From the NCBI RefSeq assembly GCF_023516555.1, contig NZ_JAMGBD010000002.1:186001-250000 (forward strand): 64,000 bases of DNA, read 5' to 3'. Positions 25,597 through 35,005 of this stretch are shown piece after piece. Source of the stretch: Sphingomonas alba (GTDB lineage Bacteria > Pseudomonadota > Alphaproteobacteria > Sphingomonadales > Sphingomonadaceae). A program made the position numbers and the translations under genes. The notes below the pieces were generated by a model, which worked only from the letters and a program-made list of their open reading frames with translations, had not been told where the DNA came from and ran no database searches. Each line of letters opens with the position of its first letter. The first letter of the stretch is position 1.

Positions 25597-26013
25597 ATGT
25601 CAGATGAATCTCAAGACGATATTCTTATCACCATGACCACCGAAATTGTCGCTGCTCACGTCAGCAACAATAGCGTGGCGGTTAATGACCTGCCTACACT
25701 TATACAGAACGTTCACGGAGCACTGTCCGGCCTTTCCGGCCGCAGCGCCCCGGAAGCGCGACCGGAGCCCAAGGTGCCGATCCGTTCGTCGATCAAGCCG
25801 GACTATATTGTCTGCCTTGAAGACGGGAAGAAGCTGAAAATGCTGAAGCGTCACCTGATGACGCATTACCAGCTTACGCCCGACCAATATCGCCAGAAAT
25901 GGGGTCTGGCAGCCGACTATCCGATGGTCGCTCCCAATTATGCGGAGCAACGCCGGACGCTGGCCAAGTCGATCGGCCTTGGCACCAAGCGCCGCAAGAC
26001 CAAGGGCCGCTAA
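25597..26013 (+). CDS. MucR/Ros family zinc-finger transcriptional regulator
   Basis: 138 residues; the start at 25597 gives MSDESQDDILITMTTEIVAA, the normal family N-terminus. The Cys2His2-type finger is present: CLEDGKKLKMLKRHLMTHY, followed by LTPDQYRQKWGL and the basic end AKSIGLGTKRRKTKGR. MucR-type proteins bind AT-rich DNA as oligomers and control exopolysaccharide, motility and cell-cycle genes in alphaproteobacteria. The gene has a 120-bp leader with an FNR-like box, a dyad and a GGCGGC/GCCGCC stem. Confidence 0.93.
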   Translation: MSDESQDDILITMTTEIVAAHVSNNSVAVNDLPTLIQNVHGALSGLSGRSAPEARPEPKVPIRSSIKPDYIVCLEDGKKLKMLKRHLMTHYQLTPDQYRQKWGLAADYPMVAPNYAEQRRTLAKSIGLGTKRRKTKGR

Positions 26014-26018
26014 ATTAT

Positions 26019-26058
26019 TGCGGGGCATTTCGGCCGCTTCAAGCCGGATTGCCCCGCA
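26019..26058 (+). terminator. strong stem-loop after mucR
   Basis: Arms TGCGGGGCA (26019-26027) and TGCCCCGCA (26050-26058) are perfect inverted repeats, with an inner CGGC/GCCG stem. The structure starts 6 bp after the mucR stop. There is no T-run, so it may be a weak terminator or an mRNA 3' stabiliser before fur. Confidence 0.55.
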
Positions 26059-26084
26059 CGCGCCCGCGTCCTAACTAACAAGCC

Positions 26085-26507
26085 ATGACGCGTAAGATCG
26101 ACATCGAGGCGCTGTGCGCCGACAAGGGCCTCCGCATTACCGAGCAGCGCAAGACTATCGCGCGCGTACTCGGCGACAGCGAAGACCATCCCGACGTCGA
26201 AACCCTGCACGCCCGCGCCGCTGCGGTCGACCCGAACATCTCGATCGCTACCGTTTACCGGACGGTGCGCCTGTTCGAGGAAGCGGGGATCTTGGAACGC
26301 CATGAGTTCGGCGACGGCCGCTCGCGCTACGAAGCGGCTTCGGAAGCGCATCACGACCATTTGATCGACGTCGAGACCGGCAACGTAATCGAGTTCGTCG
26401 ATGACGAATTGGAGATGCTGCAAAAGCGCATCGCCGAAAAGCTCGGCTTCCGCCTCGTTGACCATCGCATGGAGCTCTATGGCGTCGCTCTCAATCGCGG
26501 CCGCTGA
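26085..26507 (+). CDS. fur: Fur family transcriptional regulator
   Basis: 140 residues. N-terminal winged helix (ITEQRKTIARVL ... SIATVYRTVRLFEEAGIL) and C-terminal dimer domain with the metal ligands in RYEAASEAHHDHLIDVETG and VIEFVDDELE. The CxxC zinc motif of gammaproteobacterial Fur is missing, as is usual in alphaproteobacterial Fur. Iron-responsive repression is inferred; Irr or Mur cannot be fully excluded, but position before plsC-miaB is typical of fur in sphingomonads. Confidence 0.85.
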   Translation: MTRKIDIEALCADKGLRITEQRKTIARVLGDSEDHPDVETLHARAAAVDPNISIATVYRTVRLFEEAGILERHEFGDGRSRYEAASEAHHDHLIDVETGNVIEFVDDELEMLQKRIAEKLGFRLVDHRMELYGVALNRGR

Positions 26508-27252
26508 ACTGCCGAGCTCACGTCTCCGCGCCTATCGCCGTCTCGCGGGTTTGCTCCTTTTCTTCGCGCTCTGCGTTCCGCCGCATCTCGTTGCCAAGGC
26601 CTTCGGTCGGTCGCGCTGGCCGCGGCGTTTCCTGAAGCTGGTCGCCTGGGGAGCAGGTATTGATTTCCGGATTGACGGCCCGCTGGCGTCCCGCGGGACG
26701 CTCTTGCTCGCCAACCACGTCAGCTGGCTTGATATCCCGATCCTCGCCGCCGCGACCGGCTGCGCCTTCGTCTCCAAAGCGGAGGTCCAGGATCATTGGT
26801 TCCTCAAGTGGATCGCCGACCAGAACGAAACCATCTACATCGACCGCAGCGTCCTGCGCTCGATCCACGGTCAACTTGATGCTTTGTCGAACGGATTGAA
26901 GCGCCCCAAGCCGCTGGCGCTTTTCCCAGAAGGCACCGTAAGTGACGGCGGCCGTCTCCTGCCGTTCAAGCCGAGTCTCCTCTCCGCCGTGGCGCCTCCG
27001 CCCGAAGGGGTCATCATCCGCCCGGTTGCAATCGACTACGGGAGGATCGCGTCGATCATCGGTTGGGGCACGGGCGAGCCCGGCCTGCAAAACTTCTTCC
27101 GAGTGTTGGGGCTGAAGGGCCGGCACACGGTCACGCTTCACATGCTGCCCGCATTGCCGCCCGACCCGGACCGCAAACTCCTCGCCCGCCATGCCCACGA
27201 CGCCATCGCCGCCGCGCTCGCGCCTTCCGGTATTGCCCCGGCTCGCGTATAG
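26479..27252 (+). CDS. plsC: 1-acyl-sn-glycerol-3-phosphate acyltransferase (PlsC)
   Basis: 257 residues. The ATG at 26479 follows a GGAG and lies 29 bp inside fur; there is no later suitable start before the membrane segment (residues about 21-38, RLAGLLLFFALCVPPHLVA). Acyltransferase motifs: NHVSWLD (H-x4-D catalytic), ETIYIDRS, and FPEGTVSDGG. It makes phosphatidic acid from lysophosphatidic acid at the inner membrane. Confidence 0.9.
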   Translation: MASLSIAAAELPSSRLRAYRRLAGLLLFFALCVPPHLVAKAFGRSRWPRRFLKLVAWGAGIDFRIDGPLASRGTLLLANHVSWLDIPILAAATGCAFVSKAEVQDHWFLKWIADQNETIYIDRSVLRSIHGQLDALSNGLKRPKPLALFPEGTVSDGGRLLPFKPSLLSAVAPPPEGVIIRPVAIDYGRIASIIGWGTGEPGLQNFFRVLGLKGRHTVTLHMLPALPPDPDRKLLARHAHDAIAAALAPSGIAPARV

Positions 27253-27264
27253 GCCGCGAAGTAA

Positions 27265-28602
27265 ATGACGGATTCCCCAAAAACATTTCGAGTCAAAAGC
27301 TTTGGTTGCCAGATGAACGCCTACGACGGCGAGCGCATGGCCGAACTGCTTGGCGCTCAAGGCCTGACCCCGGTTGCAGACAATGAAGACGCCGACCTCG
27401 TCGTCCTCAACACCTGCCACATCCGTGAAAAAGCGGCTGAGAAGGCTTATTCCGATATCGGCCGGCTGAAACGCGAGGACGGCTCACGGCCGATGATCGC
27501 GCTAGCCGGCTGCGTCGCCCAGGCCGAGGGCGCGGAAGCAAAAGCTCGCAGCCAGATGATCGACATCGTGGTCGGTCCTCAGGCCTATCACCGCCTCCCG
27601 GAGATGGTTGCCGACGTCAGCGCCGGAAAGCGTCCGGTCGACACGGACATGCCCGCCCTCTCCAAGTTCGGCGCCCTGCCCGCCCGCCGAAAAGTGGGCG
27701 CTAGTGCCTTCCTCACCGTCCAGGAAGGCTGCGACAAATTCTGTACTTATTGCGTCGTGCCCTACACCCGGGGAGCGGAGATCAGCCGCCCGTTCGCCGA
27801 CATCGAAACCGAAGCCCGCTCGCTCGTCGAGGGCGGCGCGCGCGAGATCACGTTGCTCGGCCAGAACGTCAACGCATGGGAAGGCACGTGCGGCGGTCTC
27901 GATGGCCTCATCCGCGCCATCGCCCGGATCGATGGGCTGGAGCGCATCCGCTACACCACCTCGCACCCCGCCGACATGAGCGACGCTTTGATCGCGGCCC
28001 ATGGCGAGGTCGAGAAGCTCATGCCCTATCTGCATCTGCCCGTGCAGTCCGGAAGCGACCGCATTCTCAAGGCAATGAACCGCAGCCACAGTGCCGAATC
28101 CTACCTCCGCACGATCGAAAAGGTGCGTGCGGCGCGGCCCGATATTGCGATTTCCGGCGACTTCATCGTCGGCTTCCCGGGCGAGAGTGAAGAAGATTTC
28201 ACGCAGACACTGTCGATTATCGATGCAGTCGGTTACGCATCGGCTTATTCGTTCAAATATAGCGCCCGTCCGGGCACTCCGGCGGCAGTGATGGGGGATC
28301 AGATCTCGCGGGAAATCATGGAGGAGCGGCTGGCTAAGCTGCAGGAGCGGATCATCAAGCACCAGCTTGCGTTCAACCGTTCGAAAGTGGGCATCGACAC
28401 GCAGATCATGATCGACCGCAAGGGTCGCGCCGCAGGCCAGATGGTTGGCAAGTCCCCGTGGCTGCAGTCCGTCCATGTCGAAACCGACGCGCCGATTGGC
28501 GCCATGCTCGATGTGACCCTTACCAGCGCCGGTCCCAACAGCCTCGGCGGCGCGCTTAGAACCGCGCCTGCCCTGAGCTCTGTCGAAGGGGTGGCTGCCT
28601 GA
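27265..28602 (+). CDS. miaB: tRNA-2-methylthio-N6-dimethylallyladenosine synthase
   Basis: 445 residues, radical-SAM methylthiotransferase acting on ms2i6A37 of tRNA. Seen: the auxiliary cluster cysteines in FGCQMNAYDGER, LNTCHIREKAAEK and LAGCVAQAEG; the radical-SAM CDKFCTYC; a C-terminal TRAM domain (GIDTQIMIDRKGRAAGQMVGKS). The last dozen codons (PALSSVEGVAA) come from a dispersed intergenic repeat that has entered the 3' end. Start of a block miaB-phoH-ybeY-corC-lnt. Confidence 0.95.
   Translation: MTDSPKTFRVKSFGCQMNAYDGERMAELLGAQGLTPVADNEDADLVVLNTCHIREKAAEKAYSDIGRLKREDGSRPMIALAGCVAQAEGAEAKARSQMIDIVVGPQAYHRLPEMVADVSAGKRPVDTDMPALSKFGALPARRKVGASAFLTVQEGCDKFCTYCVVPYTRGAEISRPFADIETEARSLVEGGAREITLLGQNVNAWEGTCGGLDGLIRAIARIDGLERIRYTTSHPADMSDALIAAHGEVEKLMPYLHLPVQSGSDRILKAMNRSHSAESYLRTIEKVRAARPDIAISGDFIVGFPGESEEDFTQTLSIIDAVGYASAYSFKYSARPGTPAAVMGDQISREIMEERLAKLQERIIKHQLAFNRSKVGIDTQIMIDRKGRAAGQMVGKSPWLQSVHVETDAPIGAMLDVTLTSAGPNSLGGALRTAPALSSVEGVAA
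28569..28590. repeat. dispersed repeat within the 3' end of miaB
   Basis: TGCCCTGAGC-TCTGTCGAAGGG, 22 bp, is nearly the same as the copy at 52413-52435 (TGCCCTGAGCCTGTCGAAGG and on), which lies in non-coding DNA. Here it encodes the residues ALSSVEG at the end of MiaB, beyond the TRAM domain. Confidence 0.7.
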
Positions 28603-29624
28603 TGTCCAAGCGTGATCTCGCCGCCGTCGGCGCCAATGATTCCGGCCGCGCCCGCCTCGAGCTTGAGTTCGAGCAGCCCTATCTTCTCGGTCCTCTGTTC
28701 GGCGATTACGACCGTCACCTCGTGATGATCGAGGACCGGCTCGGCGTGAACATCGCCGCGCGCGGCAACCGGGTCATGATCGAAGGCGAACCTGATGCCG
28801 CCGCCCGTGCCCGCGACGTGCTTTACGGCCTCTACAACAGGCTCGACCAGGGCCATGACGTCGATACCGCGGCAGTCGAGGCCGTCATCGGAATGGCCGC
28901 ACAGCCCTCGCTCGACGGAATCATCAACGAGGAGGTGGCGCAGCCGCCGCGCGTGATGATCCGCACGCGCAAGAAAACCATCGTTCCGCGCTCGCCGGTC
29001 CAGACGACCTACATGGAAGCGATCAACCGCGACGACATGGTATTTGCGTTGGGACCGGCTGGCACAGGCAAGACCTATCTTGCCGTCGCCCAGGCCGTCG
29101 CCATGCTGATCGGCGGCCAGGTCGATCGACTGATCCTCTCCCGTCCCGCCGTCGAAGCCGGCGAGCGCCTTGGCTTCCTGCCCGGCGACATGAAGGAGAA
29201 GGTCGATCCTTACCTGCGCCCCATCTACGACGCTTTGTACGACATGCTTCCGACCGAGCAGGTCGAGCGCCGTATCGCCAGCGGAGAGATTGAAATCGCG
29301 CCCATCGCCTTCATGCGCGGCCGCACGCTGAATGACGCCTTCATCATCCTAGACGAGGCGCAGAACACGACACCGGCGCAGATGAAAATGTTCCTGACCC
29401 GCTTTGGCATGCGCAGCCGGATGGTCATCTGCGGCGACCCCAACCAGGTCGACCTTCCCGACGCCGGCCGTTCGGGCCTTGCCGACGCCGTATCGCGGCT
29501 CGAAGGCATCCGCGGTGTCGCCACCGTTCGCTTCTCGTCCGCCGACGTTGTCCGCCACCCGCTGGTCGGGCGCATCGTCGATGCGTATGAGGGAGAGTCT
29601 GCGAAGAGAAGTGTTGGCGCATGA
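28602..29624 (+). CDS. PhoH-like ATPase (YbeZ)
   Basis: 340 residues. A P-loop ATPase with Walker A GPAGTGKTYLAVAQAV and Walker B FIILDEAQNTTPAQMK, plus a short N-terminal KH-like region. PhoH-like proteins work with the endoribonuclease YbeY in RNA metabolism and ribosome quality control; ybeY follows with a 4-bp overlap. It shares one base (TGATG) with the end of miaB. Confidence 0.92.
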   Translation: MSKRDLAAVGANDSGRARLELEFEQPYLLGPLFGDYDRHLVMIEDRLGVNIAARGNRVMIEGEPDAAARARDVLYGLYNRLDQGHDVDTAAVEAVIGMAAQPSLDGIINEEVAQPPRVMIRTRKKTIVPRSPVQTTYMEAINRDDMVFALGPAGTGKTYLAVAQAVAMLIGGQVDRLILSRPAVEAGERLGFLPGDMKEKVDPYLRPIYDALYDMLPTEQVERRIASGEIEIAPIAFMRGRTLNDAFIILDEAQNTTPAQMKMFLTRFGMRSRMVICGDPNQVDLPDAGRSGLADAVSRLEGIRGVATVRFSSADVVRHPLVGRIVDAYEGESAKRSVGA

Positions 29625-30127
29625 TGCTGGACGTCGCCATTGAAGCCGACGCGGAGTGGGACAGTAGAACCGGCTGGGAAGAGCTGGTGTCCAGGGCCGC
29701 ACAGGCCGCCGTCGCCGAAAGCGCCTTTCCACAGCTCGCCGCCGCCGTCCGGCCGGTCGAGCTATCCGTCCGCCTGACCAGCGACGAGGAAGTCCGCATC
29801 CTCAACGCCCAGTGGCGTCGCAAAGACAAGCCGACCAACGTCCTCTCCTTCCCGATGGCCGAAGCCTATGAGCTGGAGCAGGGCGACGAAGAAGGCCCCG
29901 AGTTGCTGCTTGGGGATGTGATCCTCGCCCATGGCGTCTGCGAGCGCGAGGCGGCCGAGAAGGCGGTTTCGATCGAAGATCATGCCGCGCATCTCGTAAT
30001 CCACGGCACCCTGCATCTGCTCGGCTGCGACCATGAGAATGACGGCGACGCCGAGGACATGGAGGCGCGTGAGGTTCGCGCACTTGCACGCCTGGGCATA
30101 GCCGACCCCTACAAGGTTCACGCCTGA
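29621..30127 (+). CDS. ybeY: rRNA maturation endoribonuclease YbeY
   Basis: 168 residues. The three zinc-binding histidines are in IHGTLHLLGCDHEND, and the UPF0054 core is RILNAQWRRKDKPTNVLSFP. It processes 16S rRNA 3' ends and takes part in ribosome quality control. It is translationally coupled to both neighbours. Confidence 0.95.
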   Translation: MMLDVAIEADAEWDSRTGWEELVSRAAQAAVAESAFPQLAAAVRPVELSVRLTSDEEVRILNAQWRRKDKPTNVLSFPMAEAYELEQGDEEGPELLLGDVILAHGVCEREAAEKAVSIEDHAAHLVIHGTLHLLGCDHENDGDAEDMEAREVRALARLGIADPYKVHA

Positions 30128-31008
30128 TGGCGACGCGGCAGGACGACGAGGGCGGCTCAAGACTCTGGCGCGGAATGCGGGCCTTGCTGTTCGGCGAGGA
30201 CCGCGAACCGACCCTCCGTGACCAGATCGAGGATGCGATCGACGAGGCCGAAGAGGGCAAGGAGGTCAGCGGCGACCTCAGCTCGCAGGAGCGCCTCATG
30301 CTCCGCAACATGCTACACTTCGGCGACCGCACCGCCGGTGAGATCGCGGTCACTCGCGGTGAAATCGTCTCGGTTCCCGACACCATCAGCTTCGACGAGC
30401 TGGAGGCCAAGTTCGCCGAAGCCGGCCACAGCCGCCTTCCGGTCTATGGCGAGAGCCTCGATGAGGTCATCGGCATGGTCCACATCAAGGACGTCTTCGT
30501 CGCAGCCCGCGACCCGTCGCTCGATCGCTCGCTCAATACACTGATGCGCACGCCGCTGTTTGTGCCTGAGAGCATGGGCGTCATCGATCTCCTTGCCCGC
30601 ATGCGTGCCGAACGCATGCACCTTGCCATCGTCGTCGACGAGTTCGGCGGCACCGAGGGCCTCGTCACCATTGAAGACGTTGTCGAGGAAATCGTCGGCG
30701 ACATCGAAGACGAGCATGACGAGGAGGAAACCAGCCGGCTCGTTCTGCTCGACGATGGCCTTTGGGAGGCCGATGCCCGGCTGGAGCTTGAGGAGCTAGC
30801 CGAAGCCATCGATTCGCGCCTCGCGACCGACGAAGACGAGGTGGATACGCTCGGCGGGCTCGTTTTCCTTCTCGCCGGCAAAATTCCGGCCAAGGGTGAG
30901 CATGTCGTCCACCCCAGCGGCTGGCGCCTCGAAGCGGTGGATTCCGACCCCCGTAAAATCCTGCGCGTTCGCCTTCACGCACCGGAAGCGGGCACGCCTG
31001 AGGCCTAG
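30127..31008 (+). CDS. corC: CBS-domain transporter-associated protein (CorC/YbeX/HlyC family)
   Basis: 293 residues. Two CBS domains ([17 protein letters not shown] and [18 protein letters not shown]) and the C-terminal CorC_HlyC domain ([19 protein letters not shown] ... [17 protein letters not shown]). It lacks the transmembrane DUF21 domain, so it is cytosolic like E. coli YbeX. Linked to magnesium/cobalt efflux and, through the conserved ybeZYX-lnt cluster, to ribosome and envelope homeostasis. It overlaps the stop of the convergent VOC gene by 4 bp. Confidence 0.9.
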   Translation: MATRQDDEGGSRLWRGMRALLFGEDREPTLRDQIEDAIDEAEEGKEVSGDLSSQERLMLRNMLHFGDRTAGEIAVTRGEIVSVPDTISFDELEAKFAEAGHSRLPVYGESLDEVIGMVHIKDVFVAARDPSLDRSLNTLMRTPLFVPESMGVIDLLARMRAERMHLAIVVDEFGGTEGLVTIEDVVEEIVGDIEDEHDEEETSRLVLLDDGLWEADARLELEELAEAIDSRLATDEDEVDTLGGLVFLLAGKIPAKGEHVVHPSGWRLEAVDSDPRKILRVRLHAPEAGTPEA

Positions 31009-31427
31009 TCCTTCGCGAACAGGTTCTGCGGGTTCGCCATGGCCTTGAATTCCAGCGCATTGCCGGAGGGATCGAGCAGGAACATCGTTGCCTGCTCGCC
31101 CGGCTGACCAGCGAAGCGAACCGCCGGCGGGATGACGAAATCGGTTCCGGCCTCGACCAGCCGCTCGGCGAGCCGCTCCCAATCCTTCATCGACAGCACG
31201 AGGCCGAAATGCGGGACCGGAACATCCTCGCCATCGACCTCGTTGCTGGCGCGGCGCGGCGCATTTTCAGGGGCCAGATGAGCGACGATCTGATGACCTT
31301 GGAGGTCGAAATCGATCCAGCGGTCCGAACTCCTTCCCTCCGGGCAACCGAGCAGCGTCCCATAAAACTCGCGGGCGGCGGCCAGGTCGTGAACCGGAAA
31401 GGCGAGGTGGAATGGCGGCATGCTCAT
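31005..31427 (-). CDS. VOC (glyoxalase/bleomycin-resistance) family protein
   Basis: 140 residues with two beta-alpha-beta-beta-beta modules ([20 protein letters not shown] and [20 protein letters not shown]). Metal-binding candidates are H in MPPFHLAF, H in VPHFG and E in NALEFKAM. Similar proteins are dioxygenases or isomerases of unknown substrate. It lies inverted between corC and lnt, breaking the usual ybeX-lnt run. Confidence 0.85.
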   Translation of the reverse strand: MSMPPFHLAFPVHDLAAAREFYGTLLGCPEGRSSDRWIDFDLQGHQIVAHLAPENAPRRASNEVDGEDVPVPHFGLVLSMKDWERLAERLVEAGTDFVIPPAVRFAGQPGEQATMFLLDPSGNALEFKAMANPQNLFAKD

Positions 31428-31477
31428 GCGCGAAGCCTGCTAGCCCCTTTGCCTCGCGTCGGCTAGCGAGGCGCGCG

Positions 31478-33007
31478 ATGAAGTCCTTCGCACTCGCTTT
31501 CGGTCTCGGAATCGCCTCGGCCTTCGCGTTCCAGCCGGTCGGCTGGTGGCCTTTGATGCCAGCCGCCTTTGCCCTGTTATGCGAGCTCATCAACCGCACC
31601 GGCTCGTTGCGGCGCGCACTGCTGAACGGTTGGGGGTTCGGCCTCGGCCAGTTCATGCTCGGCCTCAACTGGATCGCTACTGCTTTCACCTTCCAGGCGA
31701 AGATGCCTGCGTGGCTCGGCTGGATCGCGGTCGTCCTCCTGTCGCTCTACCTCGCCGTCTATCCCATGCTCGCCGCCGGCCTTGCCTGGCGGTTCGGGCG
31801 CAATAAGCCGGTGGCGCTAGTACTGACCCTGGCGGGTGCGTGGGCAGTCACTGAGTGGCTCCGTGCCACGGTCTTCACCGGCTTCGCCTGGAATCCGGTG
31901 GCCGTGACGCTCATCGACACTCCTCTCCGGACTATTGCTTCCGCCGTCGGCACTTACGGCCTGTCTGCAGTCGTGGTTCTAATTGGCGGTCTGGTCTGGC
32001 TGGCAACGCAGCGCGAATTCAAGCCCGCGGTCGCCGGCGGGGCGATCCTTGCGATTGCTGCATTTGGCTTCTGGCCGCGAGCAGCGCCAACGCCGACAAT
32101 TCTTAAGCCAGTCCGCATCGTCCAGCCGAACATCGGCCAGGAAGATAAATGGCGCGAAGGTTTCGGCGACGCGGCGGCCGACAAGCTCGCGTCCCTCTCA
32201 TTGCCCCGAGCCAGCCAGCCGCGCCTGCTGCTTTGGCCCGAGGCCGCGATCACCGAGCCCGTCACCGACGAGCGCCGCGATCCACGCGCGCAAATCCTGG
32301 CGCAGTTCGAGCGGATGCGGGCAACGCTTGTCCTTGGGCCCGGCGACACGCTGGTCACCGGCGGCATCGGCCTGACATCGAAGGACGGCCGCTTCCTGAC
32401 CGGAGCAACCAACAGCGTCTACGCCATCGCTCCCGGCGGCCGCGTGCTGGGCCGTTACGACAAGGCGCACCTGGTCCCCTACGGCGAATATCTCCCGATG
32501 CGGCCTTTGCTCTCGGCGATCGGCCTGTCGAGGCTCGCGCCGGGCGATCTCGACTTCGACGACGGCCCGGGACCCCGGACCATCACCCTTCCCGTTTTCG
32601 GGAAGATGGGTGTCCAGGTCTGCTACGAGATCATTTTCTCAGGCGATGTGGCCGATCGCCACAATCGGCCTGACTTCATCTTCAACCCTTCCAATGACGC
32701 CTGGTTCGGGAGCTGGGGCCCGCCGCAGCATTTGGCCCAGGCCCGCCTGCGAGCCGCCGAGGAAGGCCTGCCGATCATCCGTGCAACGCCGACTGGTATT
32801 TCCGCCGTCGTCGACGCCGATGGCCGTCTTCTCAAGAGCCTGCCGTGGCACGCCGCAGGCCGGATCGACACGACCATTCCGGCCGCCCGCGCTCCAACGC
32901 TCTTCGCCCGGCTCGGCAATGTCATCCCGTTGGTTTTGGGCTTTCTGTTGATCGCAGCCGGCATTGCAGCCGGGCGGTTCCGACGCTACAGCGCCGCCAA
33001 CATATAA
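31478..33007 (+). CDS. lnt: apolipoprotein N-acyltransferase
   Basis: 509 residues from ATG 31478 (longer frames upstream lack hydrophobic sequence). Five to six transmembrane helices in residues 1-190, then a periplasmic nitrilase-like domain with the catalytic triad: glutamate in [11 protein letters not shown], lysine in [14 protein letters not shown] and cysteine in [12 protein letters not shown]-terminal helix ([16 protein letters not shown]) anchors it. It adds the third acyl chain to lipoproteins. Its stop lies within the metK operator-like dyad. Confidence 0.94.
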   Translation: MKSFALAFGLGIASAFAFQPVGWWPLMPAAFALLCELINRTGSLRRALLNGWGFGLGQFMLGLNWIATAFTFQAKMPAWLGWIAVVLLSLYLAVYPMLAAGLAWRFGRNKPVALVLTLAGAWAVTEWLRATVFTGFAWNPVAVTLIDTPLRTIASAVGTYGLSAVVVLIGGLVWLATQREFKPAVAGGAILAIAAFGFWPRAAPTPTILKPVRIVQPNIGQEDKWREGFGDAAADKLASLSLPRASQPRLLLWPEAAITEPVTDERRDPRAQILAQFERMRATLVLGPGDTLVTGGIGLTSKDGRFLTGATNSVYAIAPGGRVLGRYDKAHLVPYGEYLPMRPLLSAIGLSRLAPGDLDFDDGPGPRTITLPVFGKMGVQVCYEIIFSGDVADRHNRPDFIFNPSNDAWFGSWGPPQHLAQARLRAAEEGLPIIRATPTGISAVVDADGRLLKSLPWHAAGRIDTTIPAARAPTLFARLGNVIPLVLGFLLIAAGIAAGRFRRYSAANI

Positions 33008-33021
33008 AGATTTCCTTATAT
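33002..33021. promoter_or_regulatory. operator-like dyad before metK
   Basis: ATATAAAGATTTCCTTATAT is a 20-bp imperfect palindrome, AT-rich in a GC-rich genome, ending 17 bp before the metK start. From memory it resembles the ATATAAAGA-type sites of the ArsR-family methionine-cycle regulators (SahR-like) found before metK and ahcY genes in alphaproteobacteria. That assignment is inference. Confidence 0.55.
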
Positions 33022-33038
33022 CAGGATTCATCGCCGAA

Positions 33039-34253
33039 ATGCGCAGCTCTTACCTCTTCACGTCCGAATCGGTTTCCGAAGGCCATCCCGACAAAGTCGC
33101 CGACCAGATCAGCGACGCCATCGTCGATCTTTTCCTTTCGAAGGATCCTGAAGCCCGCGTCGCCTGCGAGACGATGACCACGACCAACCGCGTCGTCCTT
33201 GCTGGCGAAATCCGCGGCGACGGGATCATGGACACAGCAGGCAATTGGGCGCCGGGCATTCGCGAGGAAATCGAATCCACCGTTCGCGGCGTGGTGAAGC
33301 AGATCGGATATGAGCAGGCCGGCTTCCACTGGGACCGCCTCGACTTTGCCAACCATTTGCACCCGCAGTCGTCGCACATCGCCCAGGGCGTCGATGCCGG
33401 CGAGAACAAGGATGAGGGCGCGGGCGACCAGGGCATCATGTTCGGCTTCGCCTGCGACGAAACTCCAGACCTGATGCCGGCGACGCTCGATTACAGCCAC
33501 AAGATTCTTGCCGAAATGGCCGCGGACCGCCACGCCGGCCGGGCCCCGTTCCTTGAGCCGGACGCCAAGAGCCAGGTCACTTTGCGCTTCGAGGAAGGCA
33601 AGCCGGCCAAGGCGACCGCCATCGTCGTCTCGACCCAGCACGCTCCGGGCTACGACAAGGGCGAGAAGCAGGCCGAGCTCCACGCTTACGTGAAGGACGT
33701 CGTCGCCAAGGTCATGCCGGCCGAGTTGCTCGGCAACGAGACTGTCTATCACATCAACCCGACCGGCAGCTTCGAGATCGGTGGGCCGGACGGCGACGCC
33801 GGCATCACCGGCCGCAAGATCATCGTCGACACCTACGGCGGCGCGGCCCCGCACGGGGGCGGCGCGTTCAGCGGCAAGGACCCGACCAAGGTCGACCGCT
33901 CAGCCGCCTATGCCGCCCGCTACCTCGCCAAGAACATCGTCGCGGCCGGTTTCGCTCGCCGCTGCACGATCCAGCTCGCTTATGCGATCGGCGTGTCGAA
34001 GCCGCTGTCGCTCTATGTCGACACGCATGGCACCGGCAGCGTCGGTGACGACCAGATTGAGCAGGCGATCGGCAAGATCGACAAGCTCGGCGGCCTGACC
34101 CCGCGCGGCATCCGCACCCACCTCGCGCTCAACAAGCCGATCTACCAGGCGACCGCCGCCTACGGCCACTTCGGCCGCAAGCCGGAAGGCGACTTCTTCC
34201 CTTGGGAGAAGACGGACCTGGTCGACGATTTGAAAGCCGCGCTCGCGGCCTGA
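33039..34253 (+). CDS. metK: S-adenosylmethionine synthase
   Basis: 404 residues. Makes SAM from methionine and ATP. The start at 33039 gives [19 protein letters not shown], the family N-terminus. Motifs: [44 protein letters not shown], and KIIVDTYGG. It has its own regulatory dyad although only 31 bp after lnt. SAM made here feeds MiaB and TrmB encoded next to it. Confidence 0.97.
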   Translation: MRSSYLFTSESVSEGHPDKVADQISDAIVDLFLSKDPEARVACETMTTTNRVVLAGEIRGDGIMDTAGNWAPGIREEIESTVRGVVKQIGYEQAGFHWDRLDFANHLHPQSSHIAQGVDAGENKDEGAGDQGIMFGFACDETPDLMPATLDYSHKILAEMAADRHAGRAPFLEPDAKSQVTLRFEEGKPAKATAIVVSTQHAPGYDKGEKQAELHAYVKDVVAKVMPAELLGNETVYHINPTGSFEIGGPDGDAGITGRKIIVDTYGGAAPHGGGAFSGKDPTKVDRSAAYAARYLAKNIVAAGFARRCTIQLAYAIGVSKPLSLYVDTHGTGSVGDDQIEQAIGKIDKLGGLTPRGIRTHLALNKPIYQATAAYGHFGRKPEGDFFPWEKTDLVDDLKAALAA

Positions 34254-34261
34254 GCGGCCCG

Positions 34262-35005
34262 ATGACTGCCCACAAGGCCGGCGATCCGACCACGCTCAAC
34301 CGCCTCTACGGCCGGTCGAGCGGCCACAAACTGCGCAAGGGCCAAGCCGACCTCGTCGAGACCCTGTTGCCGCAGATTGCGGTGCCGGCGGAAGGCGAGA
34401 TCACATCGGTGCGCCTGTTCGGCGAGGACCGGCCGCTGCACCTGGAGATCGGGTTCGGCTCGGGCGAGCATCTCGCCTACCGCGCCGACCTGCTGCCCGA
34501 CCACGGCTTCATCGGCTGCGAGCCGTTCGTGAACGGCGTCGCCACCGCGCTCGGCCATATTCGCGACCAGCATCTCGCCAATGTCCGCATTCACATGGGC
34601 GACGCGCTCGACGTCCTGCGACGCTTTCCGGACCAGTCGCTGACCATGGTCTATATGCTGCACCCCGACCCGTGGCCGAAGGCGCGCCACGCCAAGCGCC
34701 GGATGATCAACGACGGCCCGCTCGACCTCATCGCTGCCAAGATGAAGCCGGGCGGCGAGTTCCGCCTCGCGACCGATGACCCGACCTATCTCAACTGGTC
34801 GCTGATGGTCATGCAGCGCCACATTGACGATTTCGAATGGGTGGTGAAGGAACCGGGCGAGTGGCTCCGCTATCCGTCAGGCTGGCTGGAAACCCGCTAC
34901 GCCGCCAAGGCCCGCCGCCAAGGCCGAGTCCCGCATCAATTCCGCTATCGGCGCACTGGCTCCAATCGCAGCAACCTGCCGCCCTCGCCGTCTTCGAGCA
35001 AATAG
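34262..35005 (+). CDS. trmB: tRNA (guanine-N7-)-methyltransferase
   Basis: 247 residues from ATG 34262. Forms m7G46 in tRNA. Motifs: LEIGFGSGEHLAYRA (SAM site), GCEPFVNGVA, MVYMLHPDPWPKARHAKRR and the C-terminal EWLRYPSGWLETRYAAKARRQG. The last 20 residues are read from DNA that also encodes the end of the convergent sugar-dehydrogenase gene (61-bp overlap). Confidence 0.94.
   Translation: MTAHKAGDPTTLNRLYGRSSGHKLRKGQADLVETLLPQIAVPAEGEITSVRLFGEDRPLHLEIGFGSGEHLAYRADLLPDHGFIGCEPFVNGVATALGHIRDQHLANVRIHMGDALDVLRRFPDQSLTMVYMLHPDPWPKARHAKRRMINDGPLDLIAAKMKPGGEFRLATDDPTYLNWSLMVMQRHIDDFEWVVKEPGEWLRYPSGWLETRYAAKARRQGRVPHQFRYRRTGSNRSNLPPSPSSSK

Noticed and set aside
33001-33038. SAM riboswitch before metK
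   Set aside because: Only 31 bp separate lnt from metK and no riboswitch fold can fit; a DNA dyad explains the sequence better.
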